From Anaerozeibacter quisquiliarum (lineage in GTDB: Bacteria; Bacillota; Clostridia; Christensenellales; Aristaeellaceae), in the NCBI GenBank assembly GCA_051162045.1, contig JBISDI010000009.1: a DNA stretch of 64,000 nt. One strand, 5' to 3'. Positions 50,069 through 58,407 of the stretch are shown here, in pieces; position 1 is the first letter of the stretch; the number at the start of each line of letters is the position of its first letter. Below the pieces are notes generated by a model that saw nothing but the letters and a program-made list of their open reading frames with translations, did no database searches and had not been told where the DNA came from. Made by a program: the position numbers and the translations under genes.

Positions 50069-51349
50069 TCATTCGAAATAGATCGGATTGCTGATCAGGC
50101 GCGGCAGGCATGCCATCGACGGCGGTTCCGTCTTCCACACCTCGAACCGGACGAACCGCGCGCCCGGCAGCTCGCGCTCGACGGCAAACGCCGCCATCGC
50201 GCAGGGTGCCGCGATGTTTTCTTCGCCAAGGTCGGTGATTACCCTGACGACATCCCCGGCGGAAAGAGCGCCAAACTCGGCCCGCACGCGGCGGCCCCGC
50301 GCCGCCTCGCCCAGCCCGGCCTCACCCACATGCGCGTCGATCGTCGGCCCTTTGTGGCCGAGCGTCACGAACCCGCGCCCGGCCTTGAGCGCCTCCAGGA
50401 TGTCGCCCGGCTCGCGCGAATCGGCGTAGACCCAGGTGGCGGGGCAGGCCAGCGTGCGCATCGGCTCGGTAGCGTGGAAGTCGCTGCCGCTCACGATGGG
50501 CAGCCGCCGGCCCCGGCACAGCTCCCCGTGCCACCACTTGAGCGCGGGCAGGTTCTGTTCGGGCGGCGTGCCACCGTTCCAGATCTCCACGCAGTCCATC
50601 GCCAGATCCAGCCCGAACCGCCAGGCGCAGTCGGAAAACGGGTGGTTGACCGACACCAGCGCGCCGTTTGAGCGCGCCTCGTCCAGCCGGCCCAGCAGCG
50701 CTTCTTTTCCATTCACCGGGAACGGACAGCGGATCGGCCGGCGCGCGCCCATCAGGTTCACATGGCCGTCGTAGTGGGTCAGCTCCATGCCGGGGAGCAT
50801 CGTCAGCCCCGCCGGCGGCGCCGCCATCTCGTCGTTTTGCGAGAATGCGTTGTGGTCGCTGACGCACAGGAAGTCCAGACCCATCTTCGCGGCGTCTTGC
50901 ATCAGCTCGGCCGTGGTCAGGTTGCCGTCGGAGGCGGTCGAGTGGCAGTGCAGATCGCCTTTGAGCAATTGGCGGCGCTTCATCGTAAACTCAATGTCGT
51001 AGCGCACGTCGACGCCGCCGTCCTCCACGTGGTACGCGCCCGCGACGATCGTCCAGATGCCGGGCACGGCCTCGGTGGGCACATAGCCGCGCGCGGCGTG
51101 GGCCTTCGAGACGAAGATGTGCGTGCGGTTCGAGCCGGACGCGCCCACGAAATCGCTCGGGCCGATCAGCGCCAGGTCGATGATGTTGACCTCGCGCCGG
51201 GCGCGCTGGCCGTTTGCAACTTCCTCGCGCAAGCGCGTATAGTCGTACCGGATGTCGATCCGCTCAACGCCGGCGGGCACCTCGAACGGAATTTCGAGGT
51301 AGAGATTCTGCTCCGATTTTTCGATGCGGCGCGTGAAGGACAGGTTCAT
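50069..51349 (-). CDS. PHP-domain metallohydrolase (CehA/McbA family)
   Basis: Predicted phosphoesterase-type hydrolase of 426 aa. Residues 1-130 form a beta-rich leading domain. The PHP domain then shows KGDLHCHSTASDG near 131, VSDHNAF near 165, GMELTHYDGHVNLMG near 190, VNHPFSD near 230 and SGSDFHAT near 290, so all four PHP motifs keep their metal ligands. It lacks a signal peptide. Placed between permease and GH38-like genes in one operon, it may cleave a phosphodiester or other ester from the imported sugar. Confidence 0.86.
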   Translation of the reverse strand: MNLSFTRRIEKSEQNLYLEIPFEVPAGVERIDIRYDYTRLREEVANGQRARREVNIIDLALIGPSDFVGASGSNRTHIFVSKAHAARGYVPTEAVPGIWTIVAGAYHVEDGGVDVRYDIEFTMKRRQLLKGDLHCHSTASDGNLTTAELMQDAAKMGLDFLCVSDHNAFSQNDEMAAPPAGLTMLPGMELTHYDGHVNLMGARRPIRCPFPVNGKEALLGRLDEARSNGALVSVNHPFSDCAWRFGLDLAMDCVEIWNGGTPPEQNLPALKWWHGELCRGRRLPIVSGSDFHATEPMRTLACPATWVYADSREPGDILEALKAGRGFVTLGHKGPTIDAHVGEAGLGEAARGRRVRAEFGALSAGDVVRVITDLGEENIAAPCAMAAFAVERELPGARFVRFEVWKTEPPSMACLPRLISNPIYFE

Positions 51350-51356
51350 CGCATTT

Positions 51357-52259
51357 TTACTCCTTGCTGGAACCCAGCGTCATGCCCGAGAGCAGGAACT
51401 GCTGGGCGAAGATGTAGATCAAGAGCAGCGGGATCGTGCTGATGGCGACCGCCGCCATGATCGCGTTATCGGGCACGAGCATGCTGCTGCCCGACGTGGA
51501 CACGTCCTTCTGCACGATCAGCGAGCGCAGGATCAGCGGCAGCGTGAACTTCGACTGGTCGGTCAGCAGCGTCGCGGGGATCATGATGTTGTTCCACTTG
51601 CTGACGAACTCCATGAAGAACACCGTGGCCAGACCCGGCAGCGATACCGGCAGGTAGATGCCGAAGAAGATCCGGTATTCGCTGGCCCCGTCCAGCCGCG
51701 CCGACTCGGCCAGGCTGTAGGGCACCGACAGGAAGTAGTTGCGCATCAGCAGGATCGAGAAGCCCGAAATCAGTCCGTTCGCGATCAGGCCGGCGTAGGT
51801 GTTGAGCAGGCCCAACTGCTTGTTCAGCGCGTAGATCGAGATCAGCGTCAGGTCGGCGGGGATCATCATCGTCAGCAGGATGAACGAGGTGATCGCCTGC
51901 TTGCCGGGTAGGTCGCGCTGGATCAGCACATAGCCCGCGAACGCCGACAGCAGCACCTGGATCACCACGCCGGTCAGCGACACAAACAGCGAGTTCAAAA
52001 AAGGCACGCCCAGCTTGGTCACCCTGAACACATAGTCATAGCCTTCCAGCGAGAACCTCGTCCACCACAGCTTGACGCCGCTTGCGCCGGCGTCGAGCGC
52101 GGTGCTGGTCGAGATCACGATCACGTTCCACATCGGCACGACCATCGCGACAAAGCACAGCGCCAGCAGCAGGTGGCAGACGATCCGCTGCGGCGGGGTG
52201 AGCACATTGCCGCGCTTGCCGCGCTTGCCGGCTGCGGTGGGTTGGATGTTGGGCTGCAT
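51357..52259 (-). CDS. Carbohydrate ABC transporter permease (CUT1, LplC/YtcP-like)
   Basis: Membrane subunit of 300 aa with six spans. The ATG at 52259 follows AGGAGGG; an upstream ATG at 52277 has no site and would overlap the previous gene. Features: LLLALCFVAMVVPMWNVIVI as TM1, WWTRFSLEGYDYVFR, SLAESARLDGASEYRIFFGI as the EAA loop and FLLSGMTLGSSKE at the end, typical of the LplC group that handles complex or acidic saccharides. Confidence 0.92.
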   Translation of the reverse strand: MQPNIQPTAAGKRGKRGNVLTPPQRIVCHLLLALCFVAMVVPMWNVIVISTSTALDAGASGVKLWWTRFSLEGYDYVFRVTKLGVPFLNSLFVSLTGVVIQVLLSAFAGYVLIQRDLPGKQAITSFILLTMMIPADLTLISIYALNKQLGLLNTYAGLIANGLISGFSILLMRNYFLSVPYSLAESARLDGASEYRIFFGIYLPVSLPGLATVFFMEFVSKWNNIMIPATLLTDQSKFTLPLILRSLIVQKDVSTSGSSMLVPDNAIMAAVAISTIPLLLIYIFAQQFLLSGMTLGSSKE

Positions 52260-52269
52260 GCGCTCCCTC

Positions 52270-53172
52270 CTATTCATAGGTTTCGTCGTAGCGGATCAGC
52301 TTGCGCACCGCCGCCGACAGCAGCAGCGTGGCGAGCAGCACCACCGTGGCCGCGGCGGTCGCGGGGCCGATTTGGAACTTGGCGATGCCCTGCTCGTAGA
52401 TCAGCGCCAGCAGGTTGCGCACCTTGTCGTTGATGGCCGAGTTGCCCATGACGTAGATCTGGTCGAAGTTGCGCAAAAGGCCCATCACGCCCAGCATGAA
52501 GATGACCTTGATCGTCGGCACGATGTTGGGCACGGTAATCAGGATCAGCTGCTTAAGGCGCGACGCGCCGTCGATCGCGGCCGCCTCGTACAGGCTCGGG
52601 TCGATCGACACGATCCCCGCCAGCAGCAGCACGGCGTAGTAGCCCGCGTTCTTCCACGCGCCCGACACGATCATGATCGCGCGCGCGAGGCGCGGCTCGG
52701 CCATGAAGATCGTGGGCCGGAAGTCCGCGCCGGCGAAGCTGCGCATGACGCCGTTGACCAGCCCCGTCGGCGACAGGATCGACATCCAGATGCCGCCCAC
52801 CACGGCCCAGCTCAAGAGATACGGCAGGTAGGTGACAGACTGCACGGCGCTTTTCAGCGGCTTGTGCCGGATCTCATTGATCATCAGCGCGAGCAGCAGC
52901 GCCACGCAAAACGTCAGCGCGAACGACAGCGCGCCGACGATCAGGGTGTTGACGAACGCCTGCCGGTACAGCGGGTGCGCGAGGATGTCCCGGTAATTTG
53001 TAAGGCCGATGAACTGCGACCCGCCCAGCAGCTTGACCTTGCGCAGCGAGTTGTAGATGCCCAGCGCGAGCGGGTAGTAGTTGAACACGATAAAGTACGC
53101 GGCGATCGGCAGCAGCATCAGGTAGAAGAACCGGTTCTTGCGCAGCCGGGCCGCGAGCGTGGCGCCTCGCAT
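52270..53172 (-). CDS. Carbohydrate ABC transporter permease (CUT1, LplB-like)
   Basis: Membrane subunit of 300 aa with six spans. Start 53172 lies after GGATGTGA; a longer in-frame reading upstream runs through the palindromic element and is rejected. Features: FFYLMLLPIAAYFIVFNYYP as TM1, GLTNYRDILAHPLYRQAF, LYEAAAIDGASRLKQLILI as the EAA loop. First permease after the binding-protein gene and partner of the LplC-like subunit. Confidence 0.91.
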   Translation of the reverse strand: MRGATLAARLRKNRFFYLMLLPIAAYFIVFNYYPLALGIYNSLRKVKLLGGSQFIGLTNYRDILAHPLYRQAFVNTLIVGALSFALTFCVALLLALMINEIRHKPLKSAVQSVTYLPYLLSWAVVGGIWMSILSPTGLVNGVMRSFAGADFRPTIFMAEPRLARAIMIVSGAWKNAGYYAVLLLAGIVSIDPSLYEAAAIDGASRLKQLILITVPNIVPTIKVIFMLGVMGLLRNFDQIYVMGNSAINDKVRNLLALIYEQGIAKFQIGPATAAATVVLLATLLLSAAVRKLIRYDETYE

Positions 53173-53196
53173 AGGGGTCACATCCTTTTCAAAAGC

Positions 53197-53286
53197 CCGG
53201 GTGTTGTAGCCGTTAAGGGCGAACCCTCCCCATTCTCCTCCAAGGAAGGGAATGGAATTGGCCGCCCTTAACGCCACAGCCCCCGG
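53197..53286. repeat. Palindromic element between binding-protein and permease genes
   Basis: GTTAAGGGCG (53212-53221) pairs perfectly with CGCCCTTAAC (53263-53272), extended by CCGGG/CCCGG outside. Inside lies a diverged CATTC family core (CCATTCTCCTCC / GGAAGGGAATGG). It has the same position and architecture as the element at 18802-18892. Confidence 0.82.
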
Positions 53287-53297
53287 CTCAGATAGAA

Positions 53298-54683
53298 TTA
53301 TTTCTCCGTAACCCCCAGCGCCACGAGCTCGGCGCGCAGGCCCGCCAGGCCCTCGGGGATGCCGACTTCGCCCTTTATCATCTGGATGCCCCACTTGCCG
53401 ACGGTGTTCTTGTAGTCGCCCTCGTTGGGGATCGGGCGGTCGATCGAGGCGTACTGCACGTAGGTAAGCGCCTCGGCCACGCCGCGGTTGTAGCCCACCG
53501 GATGCACAAAGTCCTTGCAGATCGGCACCGGCGCGCCGTGGTCGGAGGCGTGGGTCGCGCCGAGCTCGGTCAGCACGACCGCATCGCCCTCGCGGTTCCA
53601 GTCATTGCCCTCGATGCCGATCGACAGCAGCTCGCCGCCCTGCTGGGTGGCGAAGTACTCCAGCACGCGCTTGGCGCCGTCGGGGTTTAAGGCGTTGGCC
53701 GGGATCGCGAACAGCGACGCCGCGCCCTTCACCAGCATGTAGCCGCCGTCCGGCGTCTTCGTGCCGGGCAGGGACACGATCTCATATTCCGCCTCGGGCA
53801 CGCCGGCGGCGGTCGCCTGCTGGTTGTGCAGGCCCACCCACATGGCCCAGTCCACGCAGACGCCGGTCAGATGGCTGGCCGCGCCCATCTTGGCGCGCAT
53901 GTCCTTGGTCTTGTCCACAAAGGAGCCGGGGTCGAGCAACTGTTCGTCATACAGCTTCTTCAGCCACGCCCACACCGGCGCGGCCTCGTCCGAGGCGTAG
54001 GCGGCGTAGGTCTTGCCGTCCGCCGGGTCCAAGCTGACACCGTTCTTGAGGCCCAACGTCGCGAACCAGGGCTGCAGGTCGTATGTCTCGGAAATGACGG
54101 CGTTGAACGGGTAGAAGTCCTGGGTGTCCACGCCTTCCTTGAGCTTCTTCATCACTTCATAGTAGCCGTCCAGCGTGGGCTCGATCGCCTTGTAATCGAC
54201 GCCGACCTGCGAAAGCAGCGCCTTGTTGAGCGCAACCACGCGGTGCAGTTCCTTCTTGTTGAAGCCCGCGTAGACCTTGCCGTCCACGGTGATGTCGAGC
54301 AGCTCCTGCGCTTCGACATTGGCGCTGTAGATCGGGCTGGTCGTCGCCCAATCGGTGATGTCGGTCAGCGCGTCCTGGGCGATCAGGTTCATGTAGTCGC
54401 TCATGTTCAGGTAGATCAGGTCGTATTGCTCGCCGCCCTGCAGCTTCTGCATCATGACCTGATTGTAGTCGGACGGCGGCTTCTCCATGCTGACCTCGAG
54501 GCCTACGGCCGCGGAAAGCGCCTCGGCGAACTTCGCCATCTCCTCTTCGTCCTTGCCTCCGGTCACGCTGACCAGCATCTTCACCGCGCCGCTGGCCGGT
54601 GACAGGGTCGGTTCGGCGACGGCCGTAGCCGCCGTCATGAGCAACGCCAGCAACAGGCAGAGCATTCTGGAAACCTTCTTCAT
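53298..54683 (-). CDS. Carbohydrate ABC transporter substrate-binding protein (CUT1, LplA-like)
   Basis: Secreted receptor of 461 aa. Signal peptide residues 1-23 ending AVA/E. Cys9 is inside the hydrophobic core and not in a lipobox. The mature chain has QYDLIYLNMSDYMNLI, a repeated Tyr-rich ligand-site style, LVKGAASLFAIPANA and the late segment GKWGIQMIKGEVGIPEGL common in LplA-type receptors. First gene of the importer, PHP and GH38-like operon, driven by TTTACA-17-TATATT and divergent from the AraR-like regulator that probably controls it. Confidence 0.9.
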   Translation of the reverse strand: MKKVSRMLCLLLALLMTAATAVAEPTLSPASGAVKMLVSVTGGKDEEEMAKFAEALSAAVGLEVSMEKPPSDYNQVMMQKLQGGEQYDLIYLNMSDYMNLIAQDALTDITDWATTSPIYSANVEAQELLDITVDGKVYAGFNKKELHRVVALNKALLSQVGVDYKAIEPTLDGYYEVMKKLKEGVDTQDFYPFNAVISETYDLQPWFATLGLKNGVSLDPADGKTYAAYASDEAAPVWAWLKKLYDEQLLDPGSFVDKTKDMRAKMGAASHLTGVCVDWAMWVGLHNQQATAAGVPEAEYEIVSLPGTKTPDGGYMLVKGAASLFAIPANALNPDGAKRVLEYFATQQGGELLSIGIEGNDWNREGDAVVLTELGATHASDHGAPVPICKDFVHPVGYNRGVAEALTYVQYASIDRPIPNEGDYKNTVGKWGIQMIKGEVGIPEGLAGLRAELVALGVTEK

Positions 54684-54729
54684 CGGATCGTGACACTCCC
54701 TTCCATTCGCGTGCATATTGGGTATATAG

Positions 54730-54758
54730 AATATATCATGCGTGGCGGACTTTGTAAA
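54730..54758 (-). promoter_or_regulatory. Promoter of the LplABC-like operon
   Basis: Minus strand TTTACA (54753-54758), 17-nt spacer, TATATT (54730-54735). An AT-rich near-palindrome overlaps the -10 box and could bind the divergent regulator. The rest of the 314-nt gap 54684-54997 holds only the two promoters. Confidence 0.65.
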
Positions 54759-54918
54759 CGGTTATCCTGAAGAATTGTGAATAATAACTAGAAATTGATA
54801 ACGGATTGATATATTGTGCGGACTATTTCCGAAAACGCGTCGGATTTGGCAATGTATCAATTCGGAGGACGCCATAAATCCATACTAAATATGTTTATTG
54901 ACCGAGGCGGCTCAGACG

Positions 54919-54947
54919 TTGACACGCGACCGGCGGAGGTCTATAAT
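54919..54947 (+). promoter_or_regulatory. Consensus promoter of the AraR-like regulator
   Basis: TTGACA (54919-54924), 17-nt spacer, TATAAT (54942-54947), 50 nt upstream of the ATG. Confidence 0.88.
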
Positions 54948-54997
54948 GACAAAAGTATGTTTGATATACGCATTCCATTCAAAAGGGAGCAGTCGCC

Positions 54998-56083
54998 ATG
55001 TCCACCGCCTTCCTGTACCACCGGGTGTACAATGCGCTGAAGGCGCGCATCGCGTCGGGGGAGCTTAAGCCGGGCGGCAAATTGCCGGGCGAGAAGGAGC
55101 TGACGGACGCGTTTTCGGTCAGCGGGATCACCGTGAAAAAGGCCCTGAACATGCTCGCCGAGCAGGGGCTGGTGGTTCGCATCCCCGGCCGCGGCACCTT
55201 TGTGCGCGATCAGGACGCCGCCGCGTCGGCGCAGGCGAAGCCTCAGCTGGTGGGCGTGATCCTGGAGCACGTCGCCAGCCCCTTCGGGCTCACGATGATG
55301 TACGAGCTGGATCGGCTGCTGGGGCAGGCGGGCCTTCGCATGGTCGTGCGGTTCTCCTACTGCGACCGCGCGCGCGAGACCGAGGAGATCGCGTTTTTGC
55401 GCACGCTCGGCGTACGCGGGCTGATCGTCATGCCCAGCCACGGCCAGAACTACAACCCCGAGATCCTGAAGCTGGTGCTGAACGGCTTCCCGATGATTTT
55501 GATCGACAAGAAGCTCGACGGCATCGACGTGCCCTCGGTGCGCACCGACAACCAGGCGGCGCTGCGCGACCTGGTGATGCACCTGGCCCGGTCGGGCAGG
55601 CGGCGCATCGGGCTGATCGCCACGGCCGAGGGCAACGCGACCAGCACCGTGGAGCGCCGGCGCGGCTTCCGCCAGGGGCTGCGCGAGGTGGGCCTTGCGG
55701 ATGGTCCCGAGTGCGCGCTGCCCTTCGAGCGCGCGCCCGAGACGCCCGAGGCGTATGAAGACGCCGTCCGGCGCATCGCGCAGTACCTTGTGCGTTACCA
55801 GGCGGAGCTCGACGCCATCGTGTGCACCGAGTACAGCATCGTGCCCAAACTGGTGCGCGCGGCGGCGGACCTCAAGCTGGAACTCACGAAGCGCGTCGAG
55901 GTCTGCTCGGTCGATGAGGACGACATGGCCCCCGCGGGCTACACCTTCACCCACATGAAGCAGGACGAAGCCGCCATCGCCGAGCGCGCCGTGGCGCTGC
56001 TGCTTGAGAGGCTGAACGCGCCCGCGCATGGGCCCGCGCAGGATGTGCTGGTGCCCGCCGTGTTTCATCAAAAACGAGGCTGA
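54998..56083 (+). CDS. GntR-type regulator with LacI-like effector domain (AraR-like)
   Basis: Chimeric regulator of 361 aa. Residues 1-70 are a GntR winged helix (YHRVYNALKARIASGELKPG, then VSGITVKKALNMLAEQGLV and a GRGTFV wing). Residues 85-361 are a sugar-binding core as in LacI proteins, with LVGVILEHVASPFG, LIDKKLDGIDVPSV and VCSVDEDDMAPAGYTFTHM. This arrangement is that of Bacillus AraR. GGGAG precedes the ATG. It is divergent from the LplABC-like operon and is its likely repressor. Confidence 0.9.
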   Translation: MSTAFLYHRVYNALKARIASGELKPGGKLPGEKELTDAFSVSGITVKKALNMLAEQGLVVRIPGRGTFVRDQDAAASAQAKPQLVGVILEHVASPFGLTMMYELDRLLGQAGLRMVVRFSYCDRARETEEIAFLRTLGVRGLIVMPSHGQNYNPEILKLVLNGFPMILIDKKLDGIDVPSVRTDNQAALRDLVMHLARSGRRRIGLIATAEGNATSTVERRRGFRQGLREVGLADGPECALPFERAPETPEAYEDAVRRIAQYLVRYQAELDAIVCTEYSIVPKLVRAAADLKLELTKRVEVCSVDEDDMAPAGYTFTHMKQDEAAIAERAVALLLERLNAPAHGPAQDVLVPAVFHQKRG

Positions 56084-56112
56084 CCCGCGATTTCGTCCGA
56101 GGGGGGTTGTCG

Positions 56113-57306
56113 ATGACGGAACGCCTATACCTGGTGCCGGACTACTACCCGCGCTTTCAGTGCAAGGGAGGGGACTGCCGCGCCTGCTGCTGCGTGGGCT
56201 GGGGTGTGTCGATCTCTATGCGGGAATACTTTACGCTGCTGGGACTCGACTGCGGCCCGGAATTGCGCCGGCGGCTCGACTGCGCGTTCCACATCGTGGA
56301 GCAGCCCAGCCCCGAGCGCTACGCGCAGCTGAACCACCGCTTTGACGGAGATTGTCCGCTGCGCCGGGAGGACGGGCTGTGCCGGCTGCACGCCGAGTGC
56401 GGCGAGGGCGCGCTGCCCGCCATCTGCCGGTATTACCCGCGCGGCGCGCACACCGCCCGGGCGGCCGAATGCTCGTGTGCCAACAGCTGCGAGGCGACGC
56501 TGGAATTGTTGATCGCGCAAAGAGAGCCGATCCGATTCGAGCGCATGCCGCTGGCGTTCAACCTGCCGGAGCTTCACGCCCAAGCGGACGAGCTTACGAC
56601 GCAGTGTTACGAGCCCGCGCGGTCGGCCTGCCTCGGCGCGCTGCAGCGGCGCGCCCACGCGCTGCCCGCGCGGCTGACGCGGCTGTCGCGCTCGGTGGCG
56701 GCGCTGGGCGAGGGACTGGTGCGCCACGACCCGGCGTCGGTGGGCGCGGCGCTTCGGGCGCTCGCCGACCGCGATATGGGACCGCCGCACGTCCGGCCCA
56801 ACCCTGCGCTGAGCCTCCGTGTGCAGCAGCGGCTGGCGCACTTCTGCATGCAGCGGGAGAGCGGCGTCTCGGGTCGATGCCGCGCGGCGCAGGCCGTGCT
56901 GGGCCTGGGCGAGGGGCCCGACATCGAGGCGGGCCAGCTGTCGGTCGCCGCGTCCCGCTACCGCGCGGCGTCCGCCCGGTTTGCGGCGTCGCACCCGGAC
57001 TGGGAGCTGTGGTTCGAGCAACTGCTCGTGAACCACGCGTTCTACGCGGGCTACCCGTTCGAGAACCACCGGGGCAACCTGTGGGAGGCCCACGTGGCGC
57101 TGTGCGCGGTGTACGCGCTGATGCGGCTGCTGGCCGTGGGCACGCTTCATGATACCCCGGGCGAAGCGCCGTTCGTCGACCTGATGGCCTCGGCGTTCCG
57201 GCTGATCGAGCACTCGGGCTTTGACTGGAACGCCACGCTGCTGCTGCGCTCGATGGGCTGCGACAACATGCGCCGGCTGGACGGCGTGCTGATGGGCTGC
57301 GGGTGA
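56113..57306 (+). CDS. FliB-like cysteine-rich protein (flagellin lysine N-methylase family)
   Basis: 397-aa cytoplasmic protein. The N-terminus YYPRFQCKGGDCRACCCVGW and the following cysteines in DGDCPLRREDGLCRLH, ICRYYPRG and CSCANSC match the cysteine pattern of FliB/YkgJ-type proteins, which bind an iron-sulfur cluster. FliB methylates lysines of flagellin, but no flagellar gene lies in the window, and many clostridial homologues are of unknown target. Start 56113 follows GGGGGG. It lies 29 nt after the AraR-like gene and may be co-transcribed; no functional link is evident. Confidence 0.82.
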   Translation: MTERLYLVPDYYPRFQCKGGDCRACCCVGWGVSISMREYFTLLGLDCGPELRRRLDCAFHIVEQPSPERYAQLNHRFDGDCPLRREDGLCRLHAECGEGALPAICRYYPRGAHTARAAECSCANSCEATLELLIAQREPIRFERMPLAFNLPELHAQADELTTQCYEPARSACLGALQRRAHALPARLTRLSRSVAALGEGLVRHDPASVGAALRALADRDMGPPHVRPNPALSLRVQQRLAHFCMQRESGVSGRCRAAQAVLGLGEGPDIEAGQLSVAASRYRAASARFAASHPDWELWFEQLLVNHAFYAGYPFENHRGNLWEAHVALCAVYALMRLLAVGTLHDTPGEAPFVDLMASAFRLIEHSGFDWNATLLLRSMGCDNMRRLDGVLMGCG

Positions 57307-57334
57307 GATGCCTGCGTACAATGTGATTTCCCGC

Positions 57335-57384
57335 TTGACAGCATTGGGCGACTTGGGTATAATGTATTCAATGCAACCGGTTGC
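57335..57384 (+). promoter_or_regulatory. Promoter and LacI-type operator of the GH13 locus
   Basis: TTGACA (57335-57340), 17-nt spacer, TATAAT (57358-57363). The perfect 12-bp palindrome GCAACCGGTTGC (57373-57384) lies just past the expected transcript start, a classical repression position for the LacI regulator encoded next. Confidence 0.88.
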
Positions 57385-57413
57385 CCGACATCGCATGGAG
57401 GGGGGGATCAACC

Positions 57414-58403
57414 TTGGCGGCGACCATTCACGATGTGGCACGGCTTGCCGGGGTCAATTCCTCCACCGTATCCCGCGTGCTCAACGGCAAGGCCAGCATC
57501 ACCGAGGAGACGCGGGACAAGATTTATGCGGCCATGCGCGAGCTCGACTACCACCCCAACAGCGTGGCGCGCAGCCTGGCCAGCGGGCTCAGCGGCTCGA
57601 TTGGCGTGGTGGTGGACGCGCAGGATGCCGATGCCTTCAGCAATGTCTACTTCAGCCGGAGCCTGTTTGCCATCGAGCAGGTGGCGCAATCGCGCGGCTA
57701 CAATCTGATCATCGCCAACAGCGCCCGGAAGACCGGGGCCTCATCGGTCGAGGCGCTGATGCTGGAGCGCAAGGTGGACGGGCTGATCCTGCCCCCCTCC
57801 ACCGTGAAACCGGCGCTCATCAAGAAGATCGGCGACTTCCCCTACGTGGTGCTGGGCCAGCCGGACGTCGCGGCCCAAAGCGCCAGCTGGGTGGACGTCA
57901 ACAACGAGCAGGGCGCGGCGCTCGCGGCCAGGCACATGTACGACCGCGGCTACCGCCGCATCGCCTACGTGGGCGGTGACGGAAAGGCCGGCTTTGTCAA
58001 GCGCCGGGTGATGGGCTACCTGGGCGAGATCGACTACGCGCCCATGATCTTCAAGGCGGACGGCAGCGCGCAGGATGCCGAGCGCGCGGCCCGGGAGGCG
58101 ATGAACGCGGCTGTGTGCCCCGACGCCTTCCTCTGCAACGACAACCTGACCGCCTTCGGCGTACTCAAGGCGCTCAAGGCGCTGCACATCGCGGTGCCCG
58201 ATCAGGTCGGGCTGGTCACCTTCGACAACGCGCCGCTGGCGGAATACACCGACCCGCCGCTCACCGCCGTCGACGTGGACACGGCGCTGTTGGGCGAGCA
58301 GACCGCACGCCTGCTGTTTCAGCGCATCAAGCGCCCCGCGGCCGGCCAGCAGGTGATGCTGTCCGCCGCGCTGATCGAGCGCGAATCAACCTGTAGGATG
58401 TGA
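57414..58403 (+). CDS. LacI-family transcriptional regulator
   Basis: Repressor of 329 aa with an unusual TTG start at 57414, set by GGAGGGGGGG 7-8 nt upstream and by the HTH position (TIHDVARLAGVNSSTVSRVL, residues 4-23). Hinge helix NSVARSLASGLSG. The effector core has GYRRIAYVGGDGKAG, FLCNDNLTAFGVLKAL and TFDNAPLAEYTDPPLT. The operator palindrome in its leader indicates autoregulation. The GH13 gene starts 4 nt after the stop, so the regulator heads the whole maltodextrin-type operon. Confidence 0.91.
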   Translation: MAATIHDVARLAGVNSSTVSRVLNGKASITEETRDKIYAAMRELDYHPNSVARSLASGLSGSIGVVVDAQDADAFSNVYFSRSLFAIEQVAQSRGYNLIIANSARKTGASSVEALMLERKVDGLILPPSTVKPALIKKIGDFPYVVLGQPDVAAQSASWVDVNNEQGAALAARHMYDRGYRRIAYVGGDGKAGFVKRRVMGYLGEIDYAPMIFKADGSAQDAERAAREAMNAAVCPDAFLCNDNLTAFGVLKALKALHIAVPDQVGLVTFDNAPLAEYTDPPLTAVDVDTALLGEQTARLLFQRIKRPAAGQQVMLSAALIERESTCRM

Positions 58404-58407
58404 ATAA

